Part shown: positions 43,040 through 50,511 of the stretch, in pieces
Numbering within the stretch: position 1 is the stretch's first letter
Layout: each line of letters opens with the position of its first letter
DNA from: Anaeromassilibacillus sp. An250
GTDB taxonomy: Bacteria; Bacillota; Clostridia; Oscillospirales; Acutalibacteraceae
Length of the DNA stretch: 64,000 bases
Reading direction: 5' to 3'
Assembly: GCF_002159845.1 (NCBI RefSeq)
Contig: NZ_NFJK01000015.1
Location: forward strand, 26,448-90,447
Position numbers and translations under genes: made by a program
The notes under the pieces: generated by a model
Databases searched by the model: none
The model's input: only the letters and a program-made list of their open reading frames with translations
What the model was told of the DNA's origin: nothing

Positions 43040-43301
43040 GCCAGTTCCCCATTCCTCATTTCCCCTGAAATTTGCAGCAGTCCGCGGAAACCGTGGAATC
43101 CATCGGTCCGCAGGCGGCTCTGCATGGAAATCGGCGCCAAACGGCTGGCCGGCCACTTCCCCACTCTGCAAAGAAAAAGCTGATTTTCCCCCGGGGGACA
43201 TTGCCGGCTAACCGCTGTTCTGATACTATTATCCGTTATTATAACAGAAAAGTATCAAAAATAAAAGAAGAATCGCTGGATAAGCCATACGAAAACAAAA
43301 A
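43040..43301. other. Intergenic region with a dyad and promoter-like sequence for the fabF unit
   Basis: No gene is seen. At 43,219-43,257 the arms TGATACT and AGTATCA enclose an AT-rich stretch with TATAAT on the minus strand (in TTCTGTTATAATAACGG). Its -35 is poor, so activation or a repressor at the dyad is possible. The dyad resembles lipid-gene operators of the FapR kind only loosely. Confidence 0.45.
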
Positions 43302-43322
43302 CCTTCCCCAAAGCGGGGAAGG
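43302..43322 (-). terminator. Terminator after the XRE regulator
   Basis: Stem CCTTCCCC/GGGGAAGG, five-base loop, then TTTTTGTTTT on the minus strand. Confidence 0.88.
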
Positions 43323-43358
43323 CAATAGCGCCGCCGGCGGCGGCCGAACGCGTTCTAT

Positions 43359-43661
43359 TTACATAATATCGATCAGCTCGAACAATACCCGTTTTTGCTT
43401 CTCTGAAAGGGTCGCCCACTTTGCAAACAACGCCCGTTGCTCCTCCGTCAATTCCATCGGCTCCTTCCCTTCGGAAAAGAATTGTGCCAGGGTCATTCCA
43501 AACGCTTTGCAGATCGCTTCTAATGTGTATAGCGTTGGAACATTATTCCTCTTAAACAAATTGCTGATCGTGGATTGTGGCAGATTTGCCATCTTCGCTA
43601 ATTTATATTCACTCCATCCCCGCTCTTCCATAAGTTCGCGGATATGTTGCTGAACGTCCAA
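43359..43661 (-). CDS. XRE-family helix-turn-helix regulator
   Basis: About 100 residues starting at a TTG (43,661) with GGAGG eight bases upstream; an ATG at 43,676 is possible but badly spaced. The HTH is at residues 15-55 (EYKLAKMANLPQSTISNLFKRNNVPTLYTLEAI) and the C-terminus LTEEQRALFAKWATLSEKQK is the helix typical of small Firmicutes XRE proteins. No partner toxin or signalling domain is present, and the target genes are unknown. Confidence 0.82.
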   Translation of the reverse strand: MDVQQHIRELMEERGWSEYKLAKMANLPQSTISNLFKRNNVPTLYTLEAICKAFGMTLAQFFSEGKEPMELTEEQRALFAKWATLSEKQKRVLFELIDIM

Positions 43662-43753
43662 CCCATCACCCTCCATCGGCAACGATTCTTTCTTGCAGGG
43701 AAGGCGTCTTCCCACAATCTAAGCGAAGAATGAAAAAATTCTTTCTTCATTAA

Positions 43754-43972
43754 TCATATGTCTTCTTTTCCATCTTCCAGGTACTCGACCAATTCCCCCG
43801 GCTGACATTCGGACATGCGGCATAACCGGTCCAATGTTTTCGTAGTGATGGGTTGATCGTGCCGGATTCCCTGTAATGTCTGCGGAGCAATCCCTTCGTT
43901 TGCCAAGTGGTAATAGGAAAGCTGCCGGTCCACCATAAGGCTTCGCAAAGGGCGGTAGGAAATAGCCCCGGC
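43754..43972 (-). CDS. Small XRE/Cro-type regulator (start codon unclear)
   Basis: A Cro/CI-type domain of about 70 residues (LMVDRQLSYYHLANEGI, APQTLQGIRHDQPITTKTLDRLCR, ECQPGELVEYLEDG). Relatives start with a residue pair before SYRPLR, but here the frame reads GCT ATT TCC TAC, so the start is either the ATT near 43,972 or the TTG at 43,948. A near-perfect promoter lies upstream and the gene is not interrupted. The next gene downstream is also an XRE gene, 38 bases away, so the two may be a small regulatory pair. Confidence 0.65.
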   Translation of the reverse strand, partial: AGAISYRPLRSLMVDRQLSYYHLANEGIAPQTLQGIRHDQPITTKTLDRLCRMSECQPGELVEYLEDGKEDI

Positions 43973-44000
43973 TTAAAGTGACAGGGGCTTCGATGATCCC

Positions 44001-44029
44001 ATTATAGTGATTATAAGCATGATCGTCAA
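44001..44029 (-). promoter_or_regulatory. Strong sigma-A-type promoter for the small XRE gene
   Basis: TTGACG (44,024-44,029) and TATAAT (44,001-44,006) with exactly 17 bases between, read on the minus strand. A short hairpin (AGCCCC/GGGGCT) lies between it and the gene. Confidence 0.8.
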
Positions 44030-44037
44030 TGAGAAAA

Positions 44038-44060
44038 AGCGTGCGGCAATCCCGCACGCT
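44038..44060 (-). terminator. Terminator of ypeB
   Basis: Stem AGCGTGCGG/CCGCACGCT, then TTTTTC, directly after the ypeB stop; its T run is next to the promoter of the XRE gene. Confidence 0.85.
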
Positions 44061-44066
44061 CTCCCC

Positions 44067-45344
44067 CTATTTCACCAGTACCCCGGAATCCGACTGCATC
44101 AGAATGAAAATCTGCTCCTCCATCCCGGTGGAGGCGTTGATATAGACCAACACGCGGTCCTCATTTTCCCCTGTGCATTGGAATTCGTAGCACAACACCT
44201 CGTTTAATCCCGGCGTGGGGATGAGCGCCAAGGAACCGCTCTCCACCTTGAGCCGGGGGCTGACGGACTTCTGCGCCTCTTCCTGCGTGATTTTTGGCGT
44301 GAGTTCACCGCGGTCCGTGTGATTCATAATATAGCCGGTCGCATTATACTCGACAATGCCGCCGGTGTCCAACGCCACTGCCACCTTCACCAGATCGGGA
44401 TAGCACGTCACGCCGTCCTGGGAATAGGCATAATTGATGGTGCAGATGCCGTCGTTGATGACATAATAGCTTTCCTTCATGTTTTGGATGCCCTTTGCCT
44501 CCAAAAAGCCCTGCGCGGCGGTGCGCGCCCCATCCGCATCCAGCCGGATTTCCCCGATCTCCCGGCCATCCGTCATCGCGCTCACCACGCCGCCCGCCTT
44601 TGTCACGGAGATCCGGATGGTGCCGCAGTCGAAATTATAGGTGGGCAGGCCGCCGGCGCTGTCCTGGGTGTGGGTCAGTTTGTCCTGTGTAACGCCGAGG
44701 AACGACGCCGCGTTGTTCTGGGCGTTGCCCTGTGGCACCTCGCTCTGCCCCGCCAGGAGCTTTGGCTCCTGCTGGCCGATGTGGTCGGAGAAGGGGCCGT
44801 CGTAGATCAACGAGGGGTAGTCCGTAAAATCGTCCGCTGCCTGCTGGAAGCTGGCGTCCACCGGCCCGGCGTCAAAGTCCGGCTGGATGCCGTCCAACCC
44901 CTCTTTCAGCTTCTTTGCGTACTGCTCCAGGTTTTCCATGGAGGCATATTCCTCCTCGCTGATGCTGCCCCCTGCGGAAATTTTGGAGGACAGCGCCATG
45001 GAGAAATCGCCCACCTGCGAGATAAACTTATTCACGTTGGCAAGGTTGCCGCTCTCCAGCGGCAGAATCCCCAGCGCCGCCTTCGCCATGCTGGTCTCCC
45101 GCATCAGCTTTGCCGCAAGGCCGTTCTGCTGGGTGGGCGTATTGGCGTAGATGCTCTTATTCAATGTATTTTCGATGTTGTCCACGCAGTCGCCCAGGTC
45201 TGTCACGGCCCGCTGGTAGTTGTAGTTTAAATTCATCTTGTATTTGGACGCCTGCATGTAGCCGCTCACCGTCGTGCCCCCCAGCACCAGGATCACGGCA
45301 ACCAACGCAAGGGACAAAAACAGCACTTTCCGGTTTTTTGTCAT
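44067..45344 (-). CDS. ypeB: Germination protein YpeB
   Basis: About 425 residues from the ATG at 45,344. An N-terminal membrane span (MTKNRKVLFLSLALVAVILV) and three PepSY-like repeats (ARTAAQGFLEAKGIQNMKESYYV; the final NEVLCYEFQCTGENEDRVLVYINASTGMEEQIFIL) are the YpeB plan. In spore formers YpeB stabilises SleB, the cortex-lytic enzyme, and both usually lie side by side; sleB is not next to it here. The gene supports a spore-forming host. Confidence 0.9.
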   Translation of the reverse strand: MTKNRKVLFLSLALVAVILVLGGTTVSGYMQASKYKMNLNYNYQRAVTDLGDCVDNIENTLNKSIYANTPTQQNGLAAKLMRETSMAKAALGILPLESGNLANVNKFISQVGDFSMALSSKISAGGSISEEEYASMENLEQYAKKLKEGLDGIQPDFDAGPVDASFQQAADDFTDYPSLIYDGPFSDHIGQQEPKLLAGQSEVPQGNAQNNAASFLGVTQDKLTHTQDSAGGLPTYNFDCGTIRISVTKAGGVVSAMTDGREIGEIRLDADGARTAAQGFLEAKGIQNMKESYYVINDGICTINYAYSQDGVTCYPDLVKVAVALDTGGIVEYNATGYIMNHTDRGELTPKITQEEAQKSVSPRLKVESGSLALIPTPGLNEVLCYEFQCTGENEDRVLVYINASTGMEEQIFILMQSDSGVLVK

Positions 45345-45427
45345 ACAATTCGACCGCCCTTCCTGTTTTGTGGTCATGGGATGTGGTTATTTTTAGCAGC
45401 GGTTCGCCCGATTATACGGAATTTGGA

Positions 45428-45456
45428 TTGCGAAACGATTTGCTGCGCGCTATAAT
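45428..45456 (+). promoter_or_regulatory. Sigma-A-type promoter of murD
   Basis: TTGCGA at 45,428-45,433 and TATAAT at 45,451-45,456 with 17 bases between; it lies about 60 bases before the murD start. Confidence 0.75.
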
Positions 45457-45516
45457 ACTACTGCTGAACGATTTCCAAATAAAAACGGTGCAAAATGATC
45501 AGACGGGGGCGGTTCG

Positions 45517-46911
45517 ATGGACAGCAGAGTAGAAGCATTTTTTGATTCGGTCAAAGGCAAACGGGTGACCTTTTGCGGCATCGGCGGCAGCAATCTGCCG
45601 CTGATTTCGCTGTTTCAGGAAAAAGGGGCCGTGGTGTCGGCGCGGGACCGCCGCACACGGGAAGCACTCGGCAAGACGGGGGACGATCTGGAGGCCCGCG
45701 GCGTTGCCCTGCATCTCGGGGAGACATACCTGCAAAACCTGGATGAGGACATCATCTTCCGCACGCCCGGCATGAAATTCACCTTGCCGGAGCTGGACGC
45801 CGCCCGTGCGCGCGGCGCGGCGGTCACCTCTGAGATGGAGCTCTTCTTCGACCTGTGCCCCTGCAAGATCTATGCGGTGACCGGCAGCGACGGAAAGACC
45901 ACCACAACCACCATTGTCTCGGAATTTTTAAAGGCGGCCGGGAAAAAGGTCCATCTGGGCGGAAACATCGGCCGGCCGCTTCTCCCGGAGATTGAGCGCG
46001 TCGCGCCGGACGATGTCGCGGTGGTGGAGCTCTCGAGCTTCCAATTGATCTCCATGCGCAGGAGCCCGGACGTGGCGGTGGTGACCAACCTGTCGCCCAA
46101 CCATCTGGACATCCACAAGGATATGCAGGAATACATCGATGCCAAAAAGAACATCTTCCTGCATCAGAACGCCTTTGGGCGGACCGTTTTGAATGCAGAC
46201 AATTCCATCACCGCAGGCTTTGCGCCCGAGGTGCGCGGGCAGCTTTACACCTTCAGCCGGAGGGGGCGCTGCGCCTATGGCGCTTGGGTCGACGAGGCGG
46301 GCCGCATCCTGCTCTCGCAGGGGAAGGACGACACCTATGTGATGGATGCGTCGGAGATCAAAATCCCCGGCGCCATCAATGTAGAAAATTATCTGGCGGC
46401 CATCTGCGCGGTCTGGGGCGACGTCCCCATCGACATCATCCGCGTGGTGGCCCGCAACTTCGGCGGCGTGGAGCACCGCGCCGAATTGGTGCGCGAGCTG
46501 GACGGCGTGAAGTGGTACAACGATTCCATCGGCACCAGCCCGACCCGCACGGCGCGCGGCACCCTCTCCCTGTACGACCGCAAGATCATCCTGATCGCCG
46601 GGGGATACGATAAAAAAATTCCGTACGACGACCTCGGCCCAGTGATCGTGGGCAAGGTCAAAACGCTGGTCCTGATGGGCGCAACCGGCCCGAAGATCGA
46701 GGCCGCGGTAAAAGCGGCCCCCGCCTATGAGGAGGGCAGCCCCAAGATCCTCCATGCCCGCTCCATGGAAGAGGCTGTGGCGATCTGCCGTGCCGAAGCG
46801 CAAGCGGGCGACATCGTGTCCCTCTCCCCCGCCAGCGCGAGCTTTGACCTGTATGCCAATTTCGCCGAGCGTGGAAACCACTTCAAGCGCTTGGTCAACG
46901 CGCTCAAATAA
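45517..46911 (+). CDS. murD: UDP-N-acetylmuramoylalanine--D-glutamate ligase
   Basis: Adds D-Glu to UDP-MurNAc-L-Ala in peptidoglycan synthesis. 464 residues: N-terminal Rossmann domain (FCGIGGSNLPLI), central ATPase with P-loop VTGSDGKTTTT (residues 121-131), VVELSSFQL, TNLSPNHLDIH and NDSIGTSPTRT, and the C-terminal ligase domain with LIAGGYDKKIPYD and LSPASASFD. All catalytic motifs are intact. It stands apart from the other mur genes, with its own promoter. Confidence 0.95.
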   Translation: MDSRVEAFFDSVKGKRVTFCGIGGSNLPLISLFQEKGAVVSARDRRTREALGKTGDDLEARGVALHLGETYLQNLDEDIIFRTPGMKFTLPELDAARARGAAVTSEMELFFDLCPCKIYAVTGSDGKTTTTTIVSEFLKAAGKKVHLGGNIGRPLLPEIERVAPDDVAVVELSSFQLISMRRSPDVAVVTNLSPNHLDIHKDMQEYIDAKKNIFLHQNAFGRTVLNADNSITAGFAPEVRGQLYTFSRRGRCAYGAWVDEAGRILLSQGKDDTYVMDASEIKIPGAINVENYLAAICAVWGDVPIDIIRVVARNFGGVEHRAELVRELDGVKWYNDSIGTSPTRTARGTLSLYDRKIILIAGGYDKKIPYDDLGPVIVGKVKTLVLMGATGPKIEAAVKAAPAYEEGSPKILHARSMEEAVAICRAEAQAGDIVSLSPASASFDLYANFAERGNHFKRLVNALK

Positions 46912-46939
46912 TACAATCCTAATATATAGAATATCATTT

Positions 46940-47057
46940 ATACAAATTGTATAAACTGTGTGTTTTCGATGGAAATCGCGGTCTTTCTCCAAGCCGTGCA
47001 AATCCGTCCGATGCTTATAACTATCCGTAATATATAAAAGAATAATACAAGTTGTAT
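46940..47057. promoter_or_regulatory. Two 13-bp palindromes in the control region of the M42 operon
   Basis: ATACAAATTGTAT (46,940-46,952) and ATACAAGTTGTAT (47,045-47,057) differ only in the central base. They are 105 bases apart, close to ten turns of the helix, and the second lies next to the ribosome site of the first peptidase gene. This fits two operators of one repressor that could loop the DNA between. The AT-rich DNA between them should hold the promoter, but no clean -35/-10 pair was found. Confidence 0.5.
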
Positions 47058-47079
47058 CATATCAAGCAGGAGGAATACC

Positions 47080-48099
47080 ATGACCGAGGATTTACAGGAA
47101 CTGCTCTTTGCGCTCTGCGCAGCGCCCGGCACGCCGGGCGACGAATCCGAAGCGGCCAGGCGCGCCGCATGGGAGCTTTCCGACTGCGGCGAAACGGAGA
47201 TCGACCGCATGGGAAATGTCATCTGCCGCATAGGAAACCAAACCGCCCAACAGCAGATTCTCTTGGACGCCCACCTGGATCAAGTGGGCCTGATCGTAAC
47301 CCGTATCGAAACGAACGGCTTTTTGCGCGTCGACCGCTGCGGCGGCACGGACCGCCGGGTCCTCCCGGGCAGCCCGGTCACCGTGTTTGGCAAGGAACCG
47401 TTGACCGGGATTGTCTGCTGCATGCCCCCGCATCTGACCGAGTGCGGCGAGGACAAGGTGGAGTCCGTGGACCGGATGGCCATCGACCTGGGGCTTTCCA
47501 CGGAAGAGGCGCAGGAACTTGTCTCCCCCGGCGACCGGGTGTTGGTCCGCGCGCCGCAGAAGCGTCTCCTGGGCACCCGCATCACCTCCCCGGCCCTGGA
47601 CGACCGCGCGGGATGCGCCGCATTGATCCGCTGTGCACAGCTTTTGCGCAATCAAACGCTCTCCTGTGGGCTCACCATCCTGTTGAGCAGCCGCGAAGAG
47701 GCCGGCGGCCAGGGCGCACAGACCGGCGCCTACTCTTTGGAACCCACGGAGGCCATCGCAGTGGACGTCAGCTTTGCCGCCCAGCCCGGCGTTGACCCGG
47801 CAAAATGCGGCAAGCTGGGCGGCGGCCCCATGATCGGCATGGCGCCCATTCTCAACCGCCCGATGACAAACCGGCTGCTGGAGCTCGCCAAAGAGCACGA
47901 GATCCCCTACTCCATGGAGATCATGGGCGGGGAAACCGGCACCAATGCGGACGAAATCGCCGTCTCCCGCACCGGCGTCCCCACGGCCATGGTGTCCATC
48001 CCGCTGCGCTACATGCATACGCCGGTCGAGGTGATCGACACCCAGGACGTGGCGTATACGGCGCGCCTGCTGGCGGAATATGTGAAGGGGGTGGACTGA
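47080..48099 (+). CDS. M42-family metallo-aminopeptidase (first of a tandem pair)
   Basis: A 339-residue zinc peptidase: DAHLDQVGLIVT carries the first His, SPALDDRAGC the bridging Asp, LSSREEAGGQGA the catalytic Glu pair, AVDVSF an Asp, and MHTPVEVID the last His. The family cleaves N-terminal residues from peptides and forms large dodecamers. AGGAGG precedes the ATG. It is followed one base later by a paralogue, and may take part in intracellular peptide turnover. Confidence 0.9.
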   Translation: MTEDLQELLFALCAAPGTPGDESEAARRAAWELSDCGETEIDRMGNVICRIGNQTAQQQILLDAHLDQVGLIVTRIETNGFLRVDRCGGTDRRVLPGSPVTVFGKEPLTGIVCCMPPHLTECGEDKVESVDRMAIDLGLSTEEAQELVSPGDRVLVRAPQKRLLGTRITSPALDDRAGCAALIRCAQLLRNQTLSCGLTILLSSREEAGGQGAQTGAYSLEPTEAIAVDVSFAAQPGVDPAKCGKLGGGPMIGMAPILNRPMTNRLLELAKEHEIPYSMEIMGGETGTNADEIAVSRTGVPTAMVSIPLRYMHTPVEVIDTQDVAYTARLLAEYVKGVD

Positions 48100-48100
48100 A

Positions 48101-49126
48101 ATGGCGGATCTGGCACTTTTGGAGCGTCTCTGCTGCGCACGCGGCATCTCCGGATGCGAGGAGGAAATCCGCGAAATCATTCTGGAGGAAATCCGTCCGT
48201 ATGCCGACTGCGTGGAGGTCACGCCGCTCGGCAATCTTCTCGCCTTCAAAAAGGGGGCGAACCGCGCTAAGACCAAGTTGATGCTCAACGCCCACATGGA
48301 CGAAGTGGGGATGACCGTCACGTATATTGAAGACAACGGTTTGCTCCGCTTTGCCACGGTGGGCGGCATCGACCGCCGGGTGCTGTGCGGCAAGCCCGTC
48401 ACCGTTGGAAAGGGCATCCCCGGCGTGATCGGCGCAAAGCCCATCCATTTGCTCACCAGCGAAGAGCGGGAAAAATCCGTCCCGGTCAAGGATCTCTATA
48501 TCGACATCGGCGCGCTTAGCCGCCAGGAGGCGGAGGAGGCGGTTTCCCCGGGCGACCCGGTGACCTTCGACTCCCTCTTCGACACCGCGCACGGTATGAT
48601 CAAAAGCCGCGCCCTGGACGACCGCGCAGGCTGTGCCATCTTGATCGACCTGCTCAAAAAGCCGCTGGCCTACGACATGCTGTTCGCCTTTGTCGTGCAG
48701 GAGGAAACCGGGCTGAACGGGTCCAAAACCGCGGCGTATATCGCGGACCCCGACGCCGCCATCGTGGTGGAAAGCACCACCGCCGCCGACGTCGCAGGTG
48801 TCCCGGAGGACAAGCAGGTCTGCCATGTCGGGAGCGGCCCGGTCCTCTCCTTTATGGACCGCCGCACCATCTACGACCGCGCATATTACCAGATGGCGTT
48901 CGACGCGGCAAAGGAAACCGGCGTCTCCTGCCAGGCAAAACAGGCGGTGGCCGGAGGCAACGACGCGGGGGCCATCCACGTCTCGCGCGGCGGCGTCCGC
49001 ACGGTGGCGGTCTCCCTGCCGTGCCGGTATCTGCACTCCGCTGTCAGCCTCATCTCCCAGAAGGATTTCCATGAGGCCGAAACGCTGATCGAACGGCTGG
49101 CGGAAAAGATTGCAGGCGGCGAATGA
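48101..49126 (+). CDS. M42-family metallo-aminopeptidase (second of the pair)
   Basis: A 341-residue paralogue of the preceding enzyme with the same metal ligands: NAHMDEVGMTVTYIED, RALDDRAGCAIL, FVVQEETGLNGSKTAA, and CRYLHSAVSLI. The start follows the upstream stop by one base. Two tandem M42 copies suggest a hetero-oligomer or differing peptide preference. It overlaps the next gene by four bases (ATGA). Confidence 0.9.
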   Translation: MADLALLERLCCARGISGCEEEIREIILEEIRPYADCVEVTPLGNLLAFKKGANRAKTKLMLNAHMDEVGMTVTYIEDNGLLRFATVGGIDRRVLCGKPVTVGKGIPGVIGAKPIHLLTSEEREKSVPVKDLYIDIGALSRQEAEEAVSPGDPVTFDSLFDTAHGMIKSRALDDRAGCAILIDLLKKPLAYDMLFAFVVQEETGLNGSKTAAYIADPDAAIVVESTTAADVAGVPEDKQVCHVGSGPVLSFMDRRTIYDRAYYQMAFDAAKETGVSCQAKQAVAGGNDAGAIHVSRGGVRTVAVSLPCRYLHSAVSLISQKDFHEAETLIERLAEKIAGGE

Positions 49127-49875
49127 TTGCATTTGTAGAACACCCCGAGGCGCTCGCCTCCTTTTCGGGAAACGCCTTTGCTTGCCGCATCCGCGCCACG
49201 GCCGCTGCGTACGGCTTTGCTCACCCGTTCGCACGGTTTTGGGTGCAGGGCCGCGGGGCAGCCCTATGCCTTCTGGACGATGTGATGATCCTGGACGCGC
49301 GCGCCGGTGCGGACTTTGACGAGCTGGCCGCCTTCCTCCCCGCTGCCGGGGCGCGGACCGTGCTCTGTTCCGCCGAGGCAGCCCGGGCGCTGCCGTTTCC
49401 CCGCCGCGCCACAGGGGAGATCATGGCGTTACGAGAGCGGGCTGCCCCTGTGGAGGAAGCGGAAATCCTCTGGGACCCCAGCCCCCGGCTGTTATATCCC
49501 CTTTTATGTGCAAGCCAAACGGCCAGCTTTCTCCCGCCGCCGTTTGAGCCGTTTTATCTCGACCTCTCCCACCGGACGCGCCACGGGGCCGCCCGCTCCG
49601 CCGCCATTCGCGCGGGGGATTCCCTGGCCGCCTGTGCCATCTGTTCTGCAAAAACGGAGGAGGCGGCGGTATTGTCCGCGGTGGCTGTGCGGCCGGATGT
49701 CCGGCGCCGCGGGTTCGGGGCGCGGGTTGTCCTCGCTTTGGCGGCAAGCCTGCCGGTGGATACCATCTATATTTTCCGCGCTTCGGGGGAAAACGAAGCC
49801 TTTTATCGAACACTTGGATTTACTGGACACAGCCATTTTGCAGAGCTGGATGTCCAAGAAAGGAACAACCTATGA
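49123..49875 (+). CDS. GNAT-family N-acetyltransferase with an extra N-terminal domain
   Basis: A 250-residue protein. The C-terminal half is a GNAT domain (AVLSAVAVRPDVRRRGFGARVVLALA with the acetyl-CoA pyrophosphate loop RRRGFGA, then IYIFRASGENEAFYRTLGF). The first 110 residues are Ala/Arg/Phe-rich and look like a degenerate second GNAT-like fold. The ATG overlaps the M42 stop, so it belongs to that operon; the acceptor is unknown. Confidence 0.8.
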   Translation: MIAFVEHPEALASFSGNAFACRIRATAAAYGFAHPFARFWVQGRGAALCLLDDVMILDARAGADFDELAAFLPAAGARTVLCSAEAARALPFPRRATGEIMALRERAAPVEEAEILWDPSPRLLYPLLCASQTASFLPPPFEPFYLDLSHRTRHGAARSAAIRAGDSLAACAICSAKTEEAAVLSAVAVRPDVRRRGFGARVVLALAASLPVDTIYIFRASGENEAFYRTLGFTGHSHFAELDVQERNNL

Positions 49876-50057
49876 AAGAAAAACGTTTTGAAGTGGTCTT
49901 TTCCCAGGGAACCATGGATGTCGTTCGGATCCTGGTGGACCAGGTGACCGGTGTAAACTATTTGCAGGTCTGCAACGGATATGCGGGAGGGTTGACCCCC
50001 CTGCTCGACCGCGAGGGAAAGCCCGTCATTTCGCCGGTAAAGCCGTATCATGGCTGA
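49872..50057 (+). CDS. DUF6440 family small protein
   Basis: A 61-residue protein (MKEKRFEVVFSQGTMDVVRI, then TGVNYL and GYAGGLTPLLDREGKP) that fits DUF6440. The family is common in Firmicutes and has no known function. It overlaps the GNAT gene by four bases (ATGA) and the Nudix gene by eight, so it is tightly co-translated. Confidence 0.75.
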   Translation: MKEKRFEVVFSQGTMDVVRILVDQVTGVNYLQVCNGYAGGLTPLLDREGKPVISPVKPYHG

Positions 50058-50511
50058 CATGCCGGTGATTTCCTTTTATCCCCGCCTGCCGCACGGCGTT
50101 TCCCCGCTATTTTCGTTCGTACTGGCGAAAAAGGACGCAAAATGGGTTCTCTGCCGGCAAAAGGCGCGGACAACCTGGGAATTCCCCGGCGGGCACATCG
50201 AGCCGGGGGAATCGCCGGAGGCGGCGGCGCGGCGTGAGCTCTGGGAGGAAACCGGCGCGGTCCGCTACCATCTGGAGTACCTTTGCGCGTATTCCGTGGA
50301 GGGCGATCCGATCGACGGTGTAGACAAAAATTACGGCGTCCTATATACCGCAACAATTGAAACTTTTGAAGAACTGCCGCCCATGGAGATGGCGGAAATG
50401 CGGCTCTTTGCCGAATTGCCAACAAATATGACGTATCCACAATTGCAGCCTAAGATGGCGCTCTATGCGGAGAACGTCGGGAAATGGAAGAAGGAGAAAG
50501 GAACCCCATGA
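50050..50511 (+). CDS. Nudix hydrolase
   Basis: A 153-residue hydrolase of nucleoside diphosphate-linked compounds. The Nudix box is GHIEPGESPEAAARRELWEE followed by TGA-encoded residues TGA as Thr-Gly-Ala; the metal-binding glutamates are all present. The C-terminus (PPMEMAEMRLF; NMTYPQLQPKM) resembles the group often annotated as 8-oxo-dGTP or NUDIX-type pyrophosphatases. The substrate cannot be assigned. Confidence 0.88.
   Translation: MADMPVISFYPRLPHGVSPLFSFVLAKKDAKWVLCRQKARTTWEFPGGHIEPGESPEAAARRELWEETGAVRYHLEYLCAYSVEGDPIDGVDKNYGVLYTATIETFEELPPMEMAEMRLFAELPTNMTYPQLQPKMALYAENVGKWKKEKGTP

Noticed and set aside
43040..43300. T-box or other riboswitch before fabF
   Set aside because: No T-box sequence, no specifier stem and no competing terminator were found.
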